A stretch of DNA of 22,220 nucleotides from CAZYBU01 sp964645775 (GCA_964645775.1 CAZYBU010000048.1:1-22220); one strand, 5' to 3'. Counted from the stretch's first letter, positions 7,087-14,411 are shown. The notes: generated by a model from the letters alone, not told the origin. Numbers and translations: made by a program.

Positions 7087-7112
7087 CCGGGCCCGGCATC
7101 TGCCGGGCCCGG
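7087..7112 (-). terminator. Intercistronic GC-rich hairpin with U-tract
   Basis: A perfect 11-bp stem, CCGGGCCCGGC with GCCGGGCCCGG, and the loop ATCT. On the minus strand it is followed by AATTC then TTTTT, immediately before the ribosome-binding site of the COG0523 gene. It resembles a rho-independent terminator placed inside the cluster. It could reduce downstream expression, act as an attenuator, or protect the upstream message from decay. Confidence 0.6.
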
Positions 7113-7127
7113 TAGGGGGATTATTCA

Positions 7128-8291
7128 TTATCCGAAGGTAATGGTGTCCCCGTTTCCGAGGTAGACCTCGTCCTTGGAGCGGAACCGGGCCGTACCCTTT
7201 ACAACGGGGTACCCGCGGGCTACGAATTTCTTGGCACAGAGAACACCGGTGCAGTGGTTGCATCCGATTTTCTCGAAATCGTATTTTCCCAGGGAGATGA
7301 CCAGGTCGTCGTACTTCGGATCCCAGTCATCAAAGGGAGAGATATGCAGTCCGCCGTAGATGCCGTGGAACTGGTTGTTCTCGTACTGGATCTCATTCCG
7401 GGCGGTCTCAGCGAACTGGATAATTCCCTGGTGGCAGCAGCCAGTGACGCTTACCAGGCCCTTGTCCTTCACGTTGAAGTAGAGGGACTGCTCCCCGTAT
7501 ACCCGGCAGATGATCGGCACACCGAATACAAAGGAGGCCATACCGGGGATGTGCTTCTTCAGCCCGTTATTGACCGTGATAACCTTCCCTTTGTGGCCGC
7601 TGTCCTTGAGATACTGCAGGCCTTCCTTATAGAACCCTTCCGGAATGTATATGGTAATGGTCGGGTCGTACTTCATGGTGACCGGCAGTCCCCAGAAATG
7701 GTCGAAGTGCTCGTGGGAGATGAAAAGGGCCTCAATCTCGCGGTTCTGGAGCATCTTGTCGATCCCTTCCCGCTTGAAGCACTCATCGGTCCACTTGTAG
7801 GACCACCCTGAATCGAGAAGGTACTTGTGCACCTTGCCGTCCATCTCCTCGACTTCGAGTAGGGCGGCGTAGCCTCCCGCGTTCTCCGGGTGTACGCTCT
7901 TCTTCTCGATTATGGCCCAGGCTTCTTCGAGACGGTCAGGCAGGAGGTGCTTGATCTCCTTCATGCCTTCCTCGTAGGAACCTTTTCCAAGTCCTTTGCC
8001 GTTCGCGAAGGGGGGCCAGTTATAGTCATACTGGTTAACCAGCAGTCCGCCCGCTCCCTTGATGTCACCCATGAGGGTTCCATTATCGAACCAGGAGGTC
8101 TCGGATATGTTGGTTACCTTCACGCTTTTACAGACTCCTATATCCTGCATCTTGCGCTTCTTCTCAGCGAAGTGTGTTTTGCGCCAGGGAGAATAGGAGT
8201 AGATTCCCATGGCCGCCAGGGTTCCGCCTGCGAGACCCATGGCCGCGCCTTTGAGGAAATCTTTCCGTGTCGTTTTTTTATCTTCAGACAT
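7128..8291 (-). CDS. Tat-leader MBL-fold metallohydrolase (COG1237 type)
   Basis: A 387-residue metallo-beta-lactamase-fold protein. The metal site HEHFDH is at 193-198. Further conserved blocks TGCCHQGI (283-290), GGLH (313-316) and NHCTG (345-349) are those of the COG1237 branch, which includes dihydropterin-ribofuranosyl-aminobenzene-phosphate synthase-like enzymes. The N-terminus TTRKDFLKGAAMGLAGG has the layout of a twin-arginine signal, but with Arg-Lys in place of Arg-Arg. The hydrophobic region is residues 15-31. A long insertion (~65-135) precedes the metal site. ATG follows AAGGAGGAAAGA. It lies 20 bp after the membrane-protein gene, in the same cluster. Substrate is unknown. Folded, metal-loaded export through Tat, or membrane anchoring by the uncleaved leader, is inferred. 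Confidence 0.85.
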   Translation of the reverse strand: MSEDKKTTRKDFLKGAAMGLAGGTLAAMGIYSYSPWRKTHFAEKKRKMQDIGVCKSVKVTNISETSWFDNGTLMGDIKGAGGLLVNQYDYNWPPFANGKGLGKGSYEEGMKEIKHLLPDRLEEAWAIIEKKSVHPENAGGYAALLEVEEMDGKVHKYLLDSGWSYKWTDECFKREGIDKMLQNREIEALFISHEHFDHFWGLPVTMKYDPTITIYIPEGFYKEGLQYLKDSGHKGKVITVNNGLKKHIPGMASFVFGVPIICRVYGEQSLYFNVKDKGLVSVTGCCHQGIIQFAETARNEIQYENNQFHGIYGGLHISPFDDWDPKYDDLVISLGKYDFEKIGCNHCTGVLCAKKFVARGYPVVKGTARFRSKDEVYLGNGDTITFG

Positions 8292-8311
8292 TCTTTCCTC
8301 CTTGTTCTGAG

Positions 8312-9724
8312 TTATTTAGGTATGATGGGAATGCTTCCAATAAGAGGCATTACCCAGACCAGGATGAAGTAGAGGAGAACGCCGGAGACAGCGCCGACAC
8401 CGAGGCCCCAGCCAAGCTGTGGTGACCATTTAACGCCGGCAATCTTTGCCTTTTCGGCGGCTTCATCTTCTTCAACTTCTTCAGCCGTCTTGGGTACCAT
8501 CTTCCATCCGGGCCAGTTGTCCATGAACCAGTGATGGACCAGCCAGATGTTAATCAGCCAGATCGTCGGTATCATGGGGAACTGCTGGGGATGGGAAAAT
8601 CCCTTCTGGGTTCCCAGGAAGAGATGGGACGTACGGTAGTAGAAGGCGTAGAGCAGCAGGCCCGCGACGATCATGATACCTGTACGCGCCAGGACGTTGA
8701 CCGGAAGACTGAATTTGTTCGGCCAGTTGCCCATGTAGAACTTGATGAAAAGGGCCGGTACCAGGAAGAACACCGCCATTTCACCCACATGCAGCCATCT
8801 CCAGTCCGGAGCGAAATCCCGCCTTGTTCCACGGACCGCTTCTCCCCATGCCAGCTCCTGCGCGAAGAAGAAGAAGAAGTGCATGGCGAAGGCGATGGCG
8901 ATAATTCCGAAGAAGGCGACCACTCGCCTGAGCCATCCCGTCTTGATAAGGCTGAAGGGATAGCGTTCCCAGATGGTTTCCACGAGCCAGACCGAGACCG
9001 TGGCGCACATGATCCAGGATACGTGGAAGTTACCTGATACCGTGTTGGCGAACTGGTGCCAGTAGGGCGGAGTAATGGCCGTGAACTCCTGCCAGGGGTG
9101 GTAGAGAATGCCCATATGGGAGTGCATGGTTATGAAATACACGATTGTACTGAGGAAGAAGGTCATAACCAGCATGCTCAAACCCTTTGAAGGCTGTTTC
9201 ATCTCCTGCCAGGGACGTTCCTCGGCCGCCACAACCCACGCGGGGCTGAGCCACGAAGCAATGGCCGCGAACATGAGAATAGCCAGGGCCGCGTACTCGA
9301 CGGCAAAGAACTCGGTTATACCTTCCAGCTGAGTTAACTGGCCCGGGTTGAAATAGGCGAGCCCGAAGTTACCCAGGATGCCCTCAAAAAATCCCTTGAT
9401 GAGAATGAGGAGTACGCCCACAGATATCGCGGAGAGAACGGCTCCTTTAATGAGGGGATGGGTCTTCTCAAGCCAATTCCGCCTGAAGGGCCAGTATCCG
9501 AAAAGATAGACCATCCAGATAAGGATAATGAGCCACCACCGGGTGTACATATACCCCACATAGGGTGTGTACATCCGCATGAGGCCCCGTGGATCCTGGA
9601 AGATCCACCAGGTAGCGTAGAAAACCGCCACCGTGAGGACGAGGCTTACAAGGGCGGGGATGGGTCCCGGCCAACGCTTGATCAGCTTCCGTTCCTCGAG
9701 AAAATTGGTGCCAAAACGTTCCAT
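8312..9724 (-). CDS. Polytopic membrane protein, unknown family, ~11 TM
   Basis: About 470 residues with roughly 11 hydrophobic segments (around residues 20-42, 61-80, 94-116, 140-165, 182-207, 235-254, 266-291, 310-330, 344-367, 382-401, 437-463). It is rich in Trp and aromatic residues. Histidines sit in or near the segments: TMHSHMG, PPYWHQFA, GNFHVSW, AMHFFFFFAQE, WLHVGE and LVHHWFM. A charged loop (EEVEEDEAAEKAK, ~408-420) precedes the last segment. I do not recognise the family; nothing marks it as an ABC permease or a common secondary transporter. His and Trp placement could suit cofactor or metal binding, but this is speculation. ATG 9724 lies 8 nt after AGGAGG; the GTG at 9733 is too close to it. 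The gene lies 44 bp after the 59-residue Tat-motif gene. Confidence 0.75.
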   Translation of the reverse strand: MERFGTNFLEERKLIKRWPGPIPALVSLVLTVAVFYATWWIFQDPRGLMRMYTPYVGYMYTRWWLIILIWMVYLFGYWPFRRNWLEKTHPLIKGAVLSAISVGVLLILIKGFFEGILGNFGLAYFNPGQLTQLEGITEFFAVEYAALAILMFAAIASWLSPAWVVAAEERPWQEMKQPSKGLSMLVMTFFLSTIVYFITMHSHMGILYHPWQEFTAITPPYWHQFANTVSGNFHVSWIMCATVSVWLVETIWERYPFSLIKTGWLRRVVAFFGIIAIAFAMHFFFFFAQELAWGEAVRGTRRDFAPDWRWLHVGEMAVFFLVPALFIKFYMGNWPNKFSLPVNVLARTGIMIVAGLLLYAFYYRTSHLFLGTQKGFSHPQQFPMIPTIWLINIWLVHHWFMDNWPGWKMVPKTAEEVEEDEAAEKAKIAGVKWSPQLGWGLGVGAVSGVLLYFILVWVMPLIGSIPIIPK

Positions 9725-9752
9725 ATAATGCACCTCCTGAAACCAGTAGTAT

Positions 9753-9767
9753 CCCTGTAAAACAGGG
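9753..9767. other. Small inverted repeat between cluster genes
   Basis: CCCTGT and ACAGGG around an AAA loop (TTT on the minus strand), directly after the stop of the 59-residue protein and upstream of the ribosome-binding site of the membrane-protein gene. It is too weak for a terminator without a following T-run. It may be a processing or stability element, or chance. Confidence 0.3.
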
Positions 9768-9768
9768 T

Positions 9769-9948
9769 TTATTCCGAAGGGTCACCGGCGAGGACCTTTT
9801 CCATCTGATCCCGGGTCATAGTCGCCGGGTCCAGTCCGAGCTCCATTATCTTTGTGTAGAGACCAGCCTCGTCAGGTTTACCCGTATTCGGGCTTTCTTT
9901 AAGATCTCCTCTTGCAAGCTTTTGAAGAAAATCCCTGCGGGAAATCAT
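9769..9948 (-). CDS. 59-residue protein with twin-arginine motif
   Basis: A small gene. It begins MISRRDFLQKLARGDLK: SRRDFLxK is a textbook Tat consensus, with R4 and R5 as the arginine pair. No hydrophobic stretch follows; the rest is polar and acidic (for example LGLDPATMTRDQMEKVL), so it should not be exported alone by the usual route. Its ATG overlaps the stop of the GntR gene as ATGA, and AGAGGAG lies 8 nt upstream, which supports translational coupling. The stop is at 9769-9771, followed by a small hairpin (9753-9767) before the membrane-protein gene. It could be a cytoplasmic partner that recognises Tat machinery or a chaperone, or the remnant N-terminus of a lost Tat substrate. No family is recognised. 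Confidence 0.75.
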   Translation of the reverse strand: MISRRDFLQKLARGDLKESPNTGKPDEAGLYTKIMELGLDPATMTRDQMEKVLAGDPSE

Positions 9949-10688
9949 TTCTCACTCTCCTCTGTCATGTTCTCTTCCTGTTGTGATGTACCGTTCTCAT
10001 CCATAATGGACTTCATGATGTCGAGAAGTCTCTGGACATGGGTCTCAACGTTATCCGTATTCTTTGTGCGAAGGGCGTTAAGAACTACCACGTATCCCGC
10101 GAAAAGTTCGTTTACCTGACTGTCTGACATGCGGACAAAAACCTCCCGGGCGCTGCAGGAGTGGTACTCCAGGCTCCGGAGCATCTCCTGGAGAATGGAG
10201 TTTCCCGTGGCGTGGGCCAGTATGCGGTTGAACCGGGTGTCTTCTTCTATGATCTTCTCTATGTCTCGGGCCAGGATCGCCTGGCTCAGGCCCACCAGGT
10301 TCTGCTCAAGGCGTTCCATATACTCCTCGTTCATGTGGGGCATGGCAAGGGTAACCAGCCTGGGCACGATGAGGGTCCGGGCCTCGATCTGATGTCTCAG
10401 GTTCGGACAGTAATCGGCTGAATGTGTCGCTTCCGTCGTGAATCTGTCCAGATCCTCAGGAAGGATGCGCCGGGTTACATAGCAACCGCTTCCTTTGCGA
10501 ACCTCGATCACGTTTCGGGTCTGAAGCATCCGCATGGCCTCGCGGACGGAGTTCCTGCTGGCGCTGAATATCTCCGCCAGCCGCCTCTCGGCCGGAAGGG
10601 ATTCACCCGGTCTTACCGGATGATCGGCAATATAGGTGAGAAGATTATAAAATACCTGGTCTGTTCTTGATTTGTTCATATTGGTCAT
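9945..10688 (-). CDS. GntR-family regulator, FadR subfamily (FCD domain)
   Basis: About 247 residues. A winged helix-turn-helix (residues ~8-75) contains PGESLPAERRLAEIFSASRN and VREAMRMLQ, the GntR signature, followed by GSGCYVTRR. An all-helical FCD ligand domain (~90-215) contains the block DTRFNRILAHATGN. In most FCD proteins that block reads D-x-x-F-H-x-x-L; here the metal-ligand His is Asn, and the later E-H-R-A-I block is also altered (AGYVVVLNAL). The final His (ETHVQRLL) remains. Metal-dependent ligand binding may be lost. Two starts are possible, ATG 10688 and ATG 10679, neither with a ribosome-binding site; the first lies inside an operator-like palindrome. It heads the leftward cluster and is coupled by ATGA to the next gene, so it is probably the cluster's own, autoregulated regulator. 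Confidence 0.88.
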   Translation of the reverse strand: MTNMNKSRTDQVFYNLLTYIADHPVRPGESLPAERRLAEIFSASRNSVREAMRMLQTRNVIEVRKGSGCYVTRRILPEDLDRFTTEATHSADYCPNLRHQIEARTLIVPRLVTLAMPHMNEEYMERLEQNLVGLSQAILARDIEKIIEEDTRFNRILAHATGNSILQEMLRSLEYHSCSAREVFVRMSDSQVNELFAGYVVVLNALRTKNTDNVETHVQRLLDIMKSIMDENGTSQQEENMTEESEK

Positions 10689-10693
10689 ACCAA
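10681..10693. promoter_or_regulatory. FadR-type operator palindrome overlapping gntR start
   Basis: TTGGTCATACCAA is a palindrome of the form TGGT-N3-ACCA, the core arrangement recognised by FadR-subfamily regulators. It covers ATG 10688 and lies about 12-25 bp downstream of the predicted transcription start, where a bound repressor would block elongation or initiation. Binding by the adjacent GntR protein is inferred. Confidence 0.6.
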
Positions 10694-10712
10694 ATAATAT
10701 ATTGATAGTACC

Positions 10713-10740
10713 AGTATGCAGTATATTCAGGTTTTGTCAA
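10713..10740 (-). promoter_or_regulatory. Promoter of the gntR-led cluster
   Basis: On the minus strand TTGACA (10740-10735) is followed after 16 bp by CATACT (10718-10713). Transcription would begin near 10706, giving an 18-27 nt leader. The DNA just upstream of the -35 is A/T-rich (10741-10785) and could serve as an UP-like element. A half-site, CTGGTACT, overlaps the -10 edge. Confidence 0.6.
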
Positions 10741-10783
10741 ATAAAAAAGGTAAATTATGGCCGGGAAATGATATAAAAATATA

Positions 10784-10796
10784 TTGGTAGGTCCAA
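10784..10796. promoter_or_regulatory. Second operator-like palindrome
   Basis: TTGGTAGGTCCAA matches the first operator at 10681-10693 in 10 of 13 positions, including both outer arms TTGG and CCAA. The centres are 103 bp apart, close to a whole number of helical turns. It lies between the end of the PAS-domain gene and the cluster promoter, so it could be an auxiliary site for the same GntR protein. Confidence 0.4.
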
Positions 10797-12173
10797 TTAA
10801 GGGAATTGGATTTCTGCCGTCTTACGCTCTCTCCAGAGGGGAAGGTATTCGGAAAAGCTTTCATAGAGACAGGTATAGAGCTGATAGTGGCTCTCCCGGA
10901 AGGCGTGAACGTTTTGGGAACAAAAAATGAGGACGGTCTTGAGAATATTTTCTTCGTAGAAAGGAACAGCAAAATAGGATTTCACGCCGCTCGGTATAAA
11001 GAGAGCCCAGTCGATCGGCTTTATGCTCTCCAGGGTATTTTCCACGATGAGATAGGGAAGCTGGAAGCTGTCTATGTTCTCCGCGATGGTCCCTTCGTAG
11101 GGGAAGCGTGCCCCGTCACTTAGATTTTGGAAGGGCTCTCCCTCGCCCCATACGATAACAATATCCCTGGATGAACTGATGTGTGAATAGAGGATCGAAT
11201 CCGTAATCTGATCCTGGGGCTGGTACCGTATCAGGGCCTCCAGCATGCCGCTCATGGAACCTTCTTCGGCCTTGCGGCGTATCTCCTCTTTAAGGAGAGC
11301 TTCTTCTTCCCCGGAGAGGCCGCCGCACTCCCGTTCTTCTCCGGTATGGATGTTCGGTGTGTCGTGAAGAGCGATCCAGATGAGCTGGTACCCGTCAGCG
11401 ACCAGGGGGCGCATGGTTGTCATGGCCCTCAGGGTACGGGAATCGCTTCTCCGGTACTGCAGCTCGCCGTCCCACGATTCGTGGAATATCAGGTGCTCGA
11501 AAATTCGATATAGCCTCGATTCATCCATCTCTACGAAGAGGTCCCGCAGGGATTTTTCACTGGCATCAGATATGCCGAAAAGATTCCGGGCGGCCGTGTT
11601 AGCGGCATAGAGATTCCGGCCTGTCATCTCCAGAAGAAGGACCGGCGTGTCGAAGAGTTCAATACGGTTGGATATGCCTCCCCAGCGGGCGTCCATGAAG
11701 AGGATATCATCCACGGCGTCTGTGATATCCATGATGTAACCGTGGAAGTATGTGAAATCATGGGGAGCGGGAAGGCCGGTCAGCTTGAGCCAGCGGATAG
11801 TCCCTCCCTCCGGGTGTACGCGGATGATGGTCTGGATTCTCTTGTTTTTATGGAAAGACCTGAGGAAATGGGAGAGCTTCTGGGCGTCCTCGTTAAGGAC
11901 CACTTTCCGGGCGAATTCTTTGTTCTGAAGCAGTAATCGTGAGTCTTTTCCCAGTTCCGGCAATTCATAATCGTTCAGGAACTCAATGCTTTTCTGGACC
12001 AGGTGTATGCGCCAGAAAAGGGCCGGAATAGACATGATATACCGGGTCAGCTCTCCATCATGGACGTGTTCTTCCGGGACTTCGATTCTCTGTTCGGAAA
12101 AGTCTTTCATGAGTGACAGGATAGAGGCCGGGCAAGGTAAAACGTCAATAGAAAAAGGGGAAAATGAGATCAT
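10797..12173 (-). CDS. PAS-PAS-GAF-like sensor protein without output domain
   Basis: About 458 residues, cytoplasmic. A first PAS-like region (~44-153) ends in the PAC-type motif FTYFHGYIMDITD. A second PAS (~166-276) includes LFDTPVLLLEMTGRNLYAAN and AARNLFGIS. The C-terminal ~150 residues resemble a GAF domain (SYFAVPFYEENILKTVLIF). No histidine kinase, GGDEF, EAL or helix-turn-helix follows, so it may act as a signal-sensing partner for another protein. ATG 12173 is used; a TTG at 12185 with AAGGGG upstream is an alternative, four residues longer. It is divergent from ribBA, with start codons only 77 bp apart. The GntR-led cluster lies directly downstream on the same strand but has its own promoter. 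Ligand is unknown, although the divergence from ribBA hints at a flavin or redox link. Confidence 0.65.
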   Translation of the reverse strand: MISFSPFSIDVLPCPASILSLMKDFSEQRIEVPEEHVHDGELTRYIMSIPALFWRIHLVQKSIEFLNDYELPELGKDSRLLLQNKEFARKVVLNEDAQKLSHFLRSFHKNKRIQTIIRVHPEGGTIRWLKLTGLPAPHDFTYFHGYIMDITDAVDDILFMDARWGGISNRIELFDTPVLLLEMTGRNLYAANTAARNLFGISDASEKSLRDLFVEMDESRLYRIFEHLIFHESWDGELQYRRSDSRTLRAMTTMRPLVADGYQLIWIALHDTPNIHTGEERECGGLSGEEEALLKEEIRRKAEEGSMSGMLEALIRYQPQDQITDSILYSHISSSRDIVIVWGEGEPFQNLSDGARFPYEGTIAENIDSFQLPYLIVENTLESIKPIDWALFIPSGVKSYFAVPFYEENILKTVLIFCSQNVHAFRESHYQLYTCLYESFSEYLPLWRERKTAEIQFP

Positions 12174-12191
12174 ATACTCTTTCAAAACCCC

Positions 12192-12219
12192 TTGACTCAG
12201 GGAAGGGGCCTGCTGTAAT
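12192..12219 (+). promoter_or_regulatory. Promoter of ribBA
   Basis: TTGACT (12192-12197), 16 bp, then TGTAAT (12214-12219) preceded by TGC, an extended -10. Transcription would start near 12226, leaving a leader of about 25 nt. This is too short for an FMN riboswitch, and none of its conserved blocks are visible between the divergent start codons. Confidence 0.55.
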
Positions 12220-12250
12220 GCGCAGAAGAACCGGTGAGAGGAAAATTAAC

Positions 12251-13468
12251 ATGAAATCGAGTACTATCCCTGAAGTCCTGGAAGACATACGACAGGGGAA
12301 TATGATAATCCTCGTGGATAACGAAGACAGAGAAAACGAGGGTGACCTGGTCATCGCGGCGGAGCATGTAACCCCGGCGACCATAAATTTTATGGCTACC
12401 CATGGACGGGGACTTATCTGCGCCCCCATGGAGGCCCGGCGCCTGGGTGAACTGAATATCGAACTTATGGTAGACGATAACCAGGACCGGTACGGAACCG
12501 CCTTTACGGTCTCCGTTGACGCCCGGGAGGGGACCACCACCGGTATTTCAGCCCATGACAGAGCCCGGACCGTTCAGGCCCTCATTGACGGGAACTCCAC
12601 GGAAGCCGATTTCCGCAGGCCGGGACATATCTTTCCCCTGGCCGCCCGAAAGGGAGGCGTCCTTGTCCGGGCCGGCCATTCCGAAGGGAGCGTGGATCTG
12701 GCCCGTATGGCGGGACTCAGGCCCGCGGCCGTTATCTGCGAGATACTTAATGAAGATGGAACCATGGCCAGGCGGCCCCAGCTGGAAGTCTTCGCAGAGA
12801 AACACGGTCTCAAAATAGCGACCATATCGGACCTTATCCAGTACCGGCAGCACCAGGAGCGCCTGGTTCACCGTGGAGCCACGGCCAGCCTTCCCACGGA
12901 CCAGGGCGAGTTCACGGTCCATGTCTATGAGAGCGAGGTGGGAGATCAGCCCCACCTGGCCCTGGTAAAGGGCCAGATCAAGGGCAAGGAGAACGTCCTG
13001 GTGCGGGTTCATTCCGAGTGCCTCACGGGCGATGTCTTCGCCTCACGCCGGTGCGACTGCGGCTCCCAGCTTCACAGGGCCATGGAGATTATCAATAATG
13101 AAGGGGAAGGGGTCGTTCTCTACATGCGGCAGGAGGGGAGAGGAATCGGCCTTCATAACAAGATCGCCGCCTATCATCTCCAGGATAACGGCCTGGATAC
13201 GGTGGAGGCCAACGTGGAACTGGGGTTCCCGTCGGACCTCCGGGATTACGGCATCGGAGCCCAGATCCTCGTGGACCTGGGTCTGCATAAGATACGGCTT
13301 CTTACGAATAACCTGACGAAGGTCATCGGTCTCGAAGGATACGGCCTTGAGATCGTCGAACGGGTGCCTATCGAGATACCTCCCAGGAACGAGAATATCG
13401 GGTATCTCAAAACGAAAAGAGACAAGATGGGGCACCTGATTATGGGAAAGGATGAGGAAAGCCACTGA
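12251..13468 (+). CDS. ribBA: Bifunctional DHBP synthase / GTP cyclohydrolase II
   Basis: A 405-residue two-domain riboflavin enzyme. The N-terminal domain (~1-200) makes 3,4-dihydroxy-2-butanone 4-phosphate from ribulose 5-phosphate; EDRENEGDL and RAGHSEGSVDLARMAG carry its acidic and His active-site residues. The C-terminal domain (~205-400) opens GTP. It has the zinc cysteines in HSECLTGDVFASRRCDCG, and MRQEGRGIGL. Both halves look catalytically complete. I chose ATG 12251, preceded by GAGAGGAAAA, because the homologous part begins there. No other rib genes are present. The following REC/HATPase gene begins 1 bp after the stop, so ribBA, that gene and mtnA probably form one transcript. Confidence 0.96.
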   Translation: MKSSTIPEVLEDIRQGNMIILVDNEDRENEGDLVIAAEHVTPATINFMATHGRGLICAPMEARRLGELNIELMVDDNQDRYGTAFTVSVDAREGTTTGISAHDRARTVQALIDGNSTEADFRRPGHIFPLAARKGGVLVRAGHSEGSVDLARMAGLRPAAVICEILNEDGTMARRPQLEVFAEKHGLKIATISDLIQYRQHQERLVHRGATASLPTDQGEFTVHVYESEVGDQPHLALVKGQIKGKENVLVRVHSECLTGDVFASRRCDCGSQLHRAMEIINNEGEGVVLYMRQEGRGIGLHNKIAAYHLQDNGLDTVEANVELGFPSDLRDYGIGAQILVDLGLHKIRLLTNNLTKVIGLEGYGLEIVERVPIEIPPRNENIGYLKTKRDKMGHLIMGKDEESH

Positions 13469-13469
13469 T

Positions 13470-14411
13470 ATGGCAACAAAGGGTGAGACCGTACTGGTTG
13501 TTGATGACGAGGAGATAATCCGCTACACTTTACAGAAGAAGCTTTCCCGCCTGGGGTACAACGTCATATCCCTGGAGAAGGCTGAAGACGTCCTGTACCT
13601 GCTTAAAAACGGGGAGAAGGCTGACCTGGTCATTACGGACATCAAACTCCGCAAGATGGACGGTATCGAGCTTCTTCGGCGCCTCCGCTCCATGGATGAC
13701 CCCGTCCCTGTTCTTATCATTACCGGTCATGGTAACGTAGAGGACGCCATAAGCGCCCTTCGCTACGGCGCCTCCGATTTTCTCCGCAAGCCCTTTGACC
13801 TGAACGAAGTGGTATCCTCCGTACGGTCCATCCTGCGAAGACAGTATGAGCAGCAGCTGGCCGAAGACTACGCCCGATATTGCCGGTTTGAAAAACTGGA
13901 GTTTAAGCTGCCCGTTGAGCCGGACCTCATCAACGCGGTATCCTACCGGTTGACCGCAAGTCTTATCCCCATGGGATTCTGTAACGCCACCACGGCCGAG
14001 AACATAACCCTGGCCCTGAGAGAGGCGACCGGTAACGCCATGTATCACGGAAACCTGGCCATCCCTTCCGAAATACGGGAGACGGGCGGAATTAAGGCCT
14101 TCAACGAAGAAGTTGAAAAGAGAAGAAAGAGGCCTGAATACAGGGAAAGGATAACGACCCTTCAGATGGAACTGACCCCGGAATATGTCCTCTACACCAT
14201 CGAGGACCAGGGTGAAGGTTTTAATCACCGGTCGCTGCCTGATCCCCGGGACCCGGAGCACTTCTTCCTCTCCAGCGGGCGGGGCCTTTTTATTATCCGG
14301 GTCCACATGGACGAGATTGATTGGAACGAAAAGGGTAATCTTATTCAGATGAAAAAATACAGTATCGCCAGAAACGAGTCTAAGACGGAGAAACGCCATG
14401 TACACAATTAA
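13470..14411 (+). CDS. Response regulator fused to RsbW-like HATPase domain
   Basis: 313 residues. The receiver domain (~6-122) has the acidic pair D12/D13, phospho-acceptor D57 (LVITDIKL), ITGHG (84-88) and the conserved lysine in FLRKPF. The C-terminal domain (~145-300) is a GHKL ATPase of the anti-sigma-factor-kinase type. Its N-box is EATGNAMYHGN (185-195), G1 is EDQGEGF (245-251), and G2 is SSGRGLFIIR (268-277). A charged insertion (~200-228) separates N-box and G1. This order, REC then serine-kinase-like ATPase, suggests a phosphorylation-controlled switch in a partner-switching pathway, acting on an STAS-type anti-antagonist or a sigma factor. No partner is encoded nearby. ATG 13470 gives the usual short N-terminus; 13452 is possible but overlaps ribBA. 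It overlaps mtnA by 14 bp. Confidence 0.88.
   Translation: MATKGETVLVVDDEEIIRYTLQKKLSRLGYNVISLEKAEDVLYLLKNGEKADLVITDIKLRKMDGIELLRRLRSMDDPVPVLIITGHGNVEDAISALRYGASDFLRKPFDLNEVVSSVRSILRRQYEQQLAEDYARYCRFEKLEFKLPVEPDLINAVSYRLTASLIPMGFCNATTAENITLALREATGNAMYHGNLAIPSEIRETGGIKAFNEEVEKRRKRPEYRERITTLQMELTPEYVLYTIEDQGEGFNHRSLPDPRDPEHFFLSSGRGLFIIRVHMDEIDWNEKGNLIQMKKYSIARNESKTEKRHVHN

Noticed and set aside
12186..12250. Possible FMN riboswitch upstream of ribBA
   Set aside because: Only about 65-77 bp separate the divergent starts and none of the conserved FMN-element blocks are visible.
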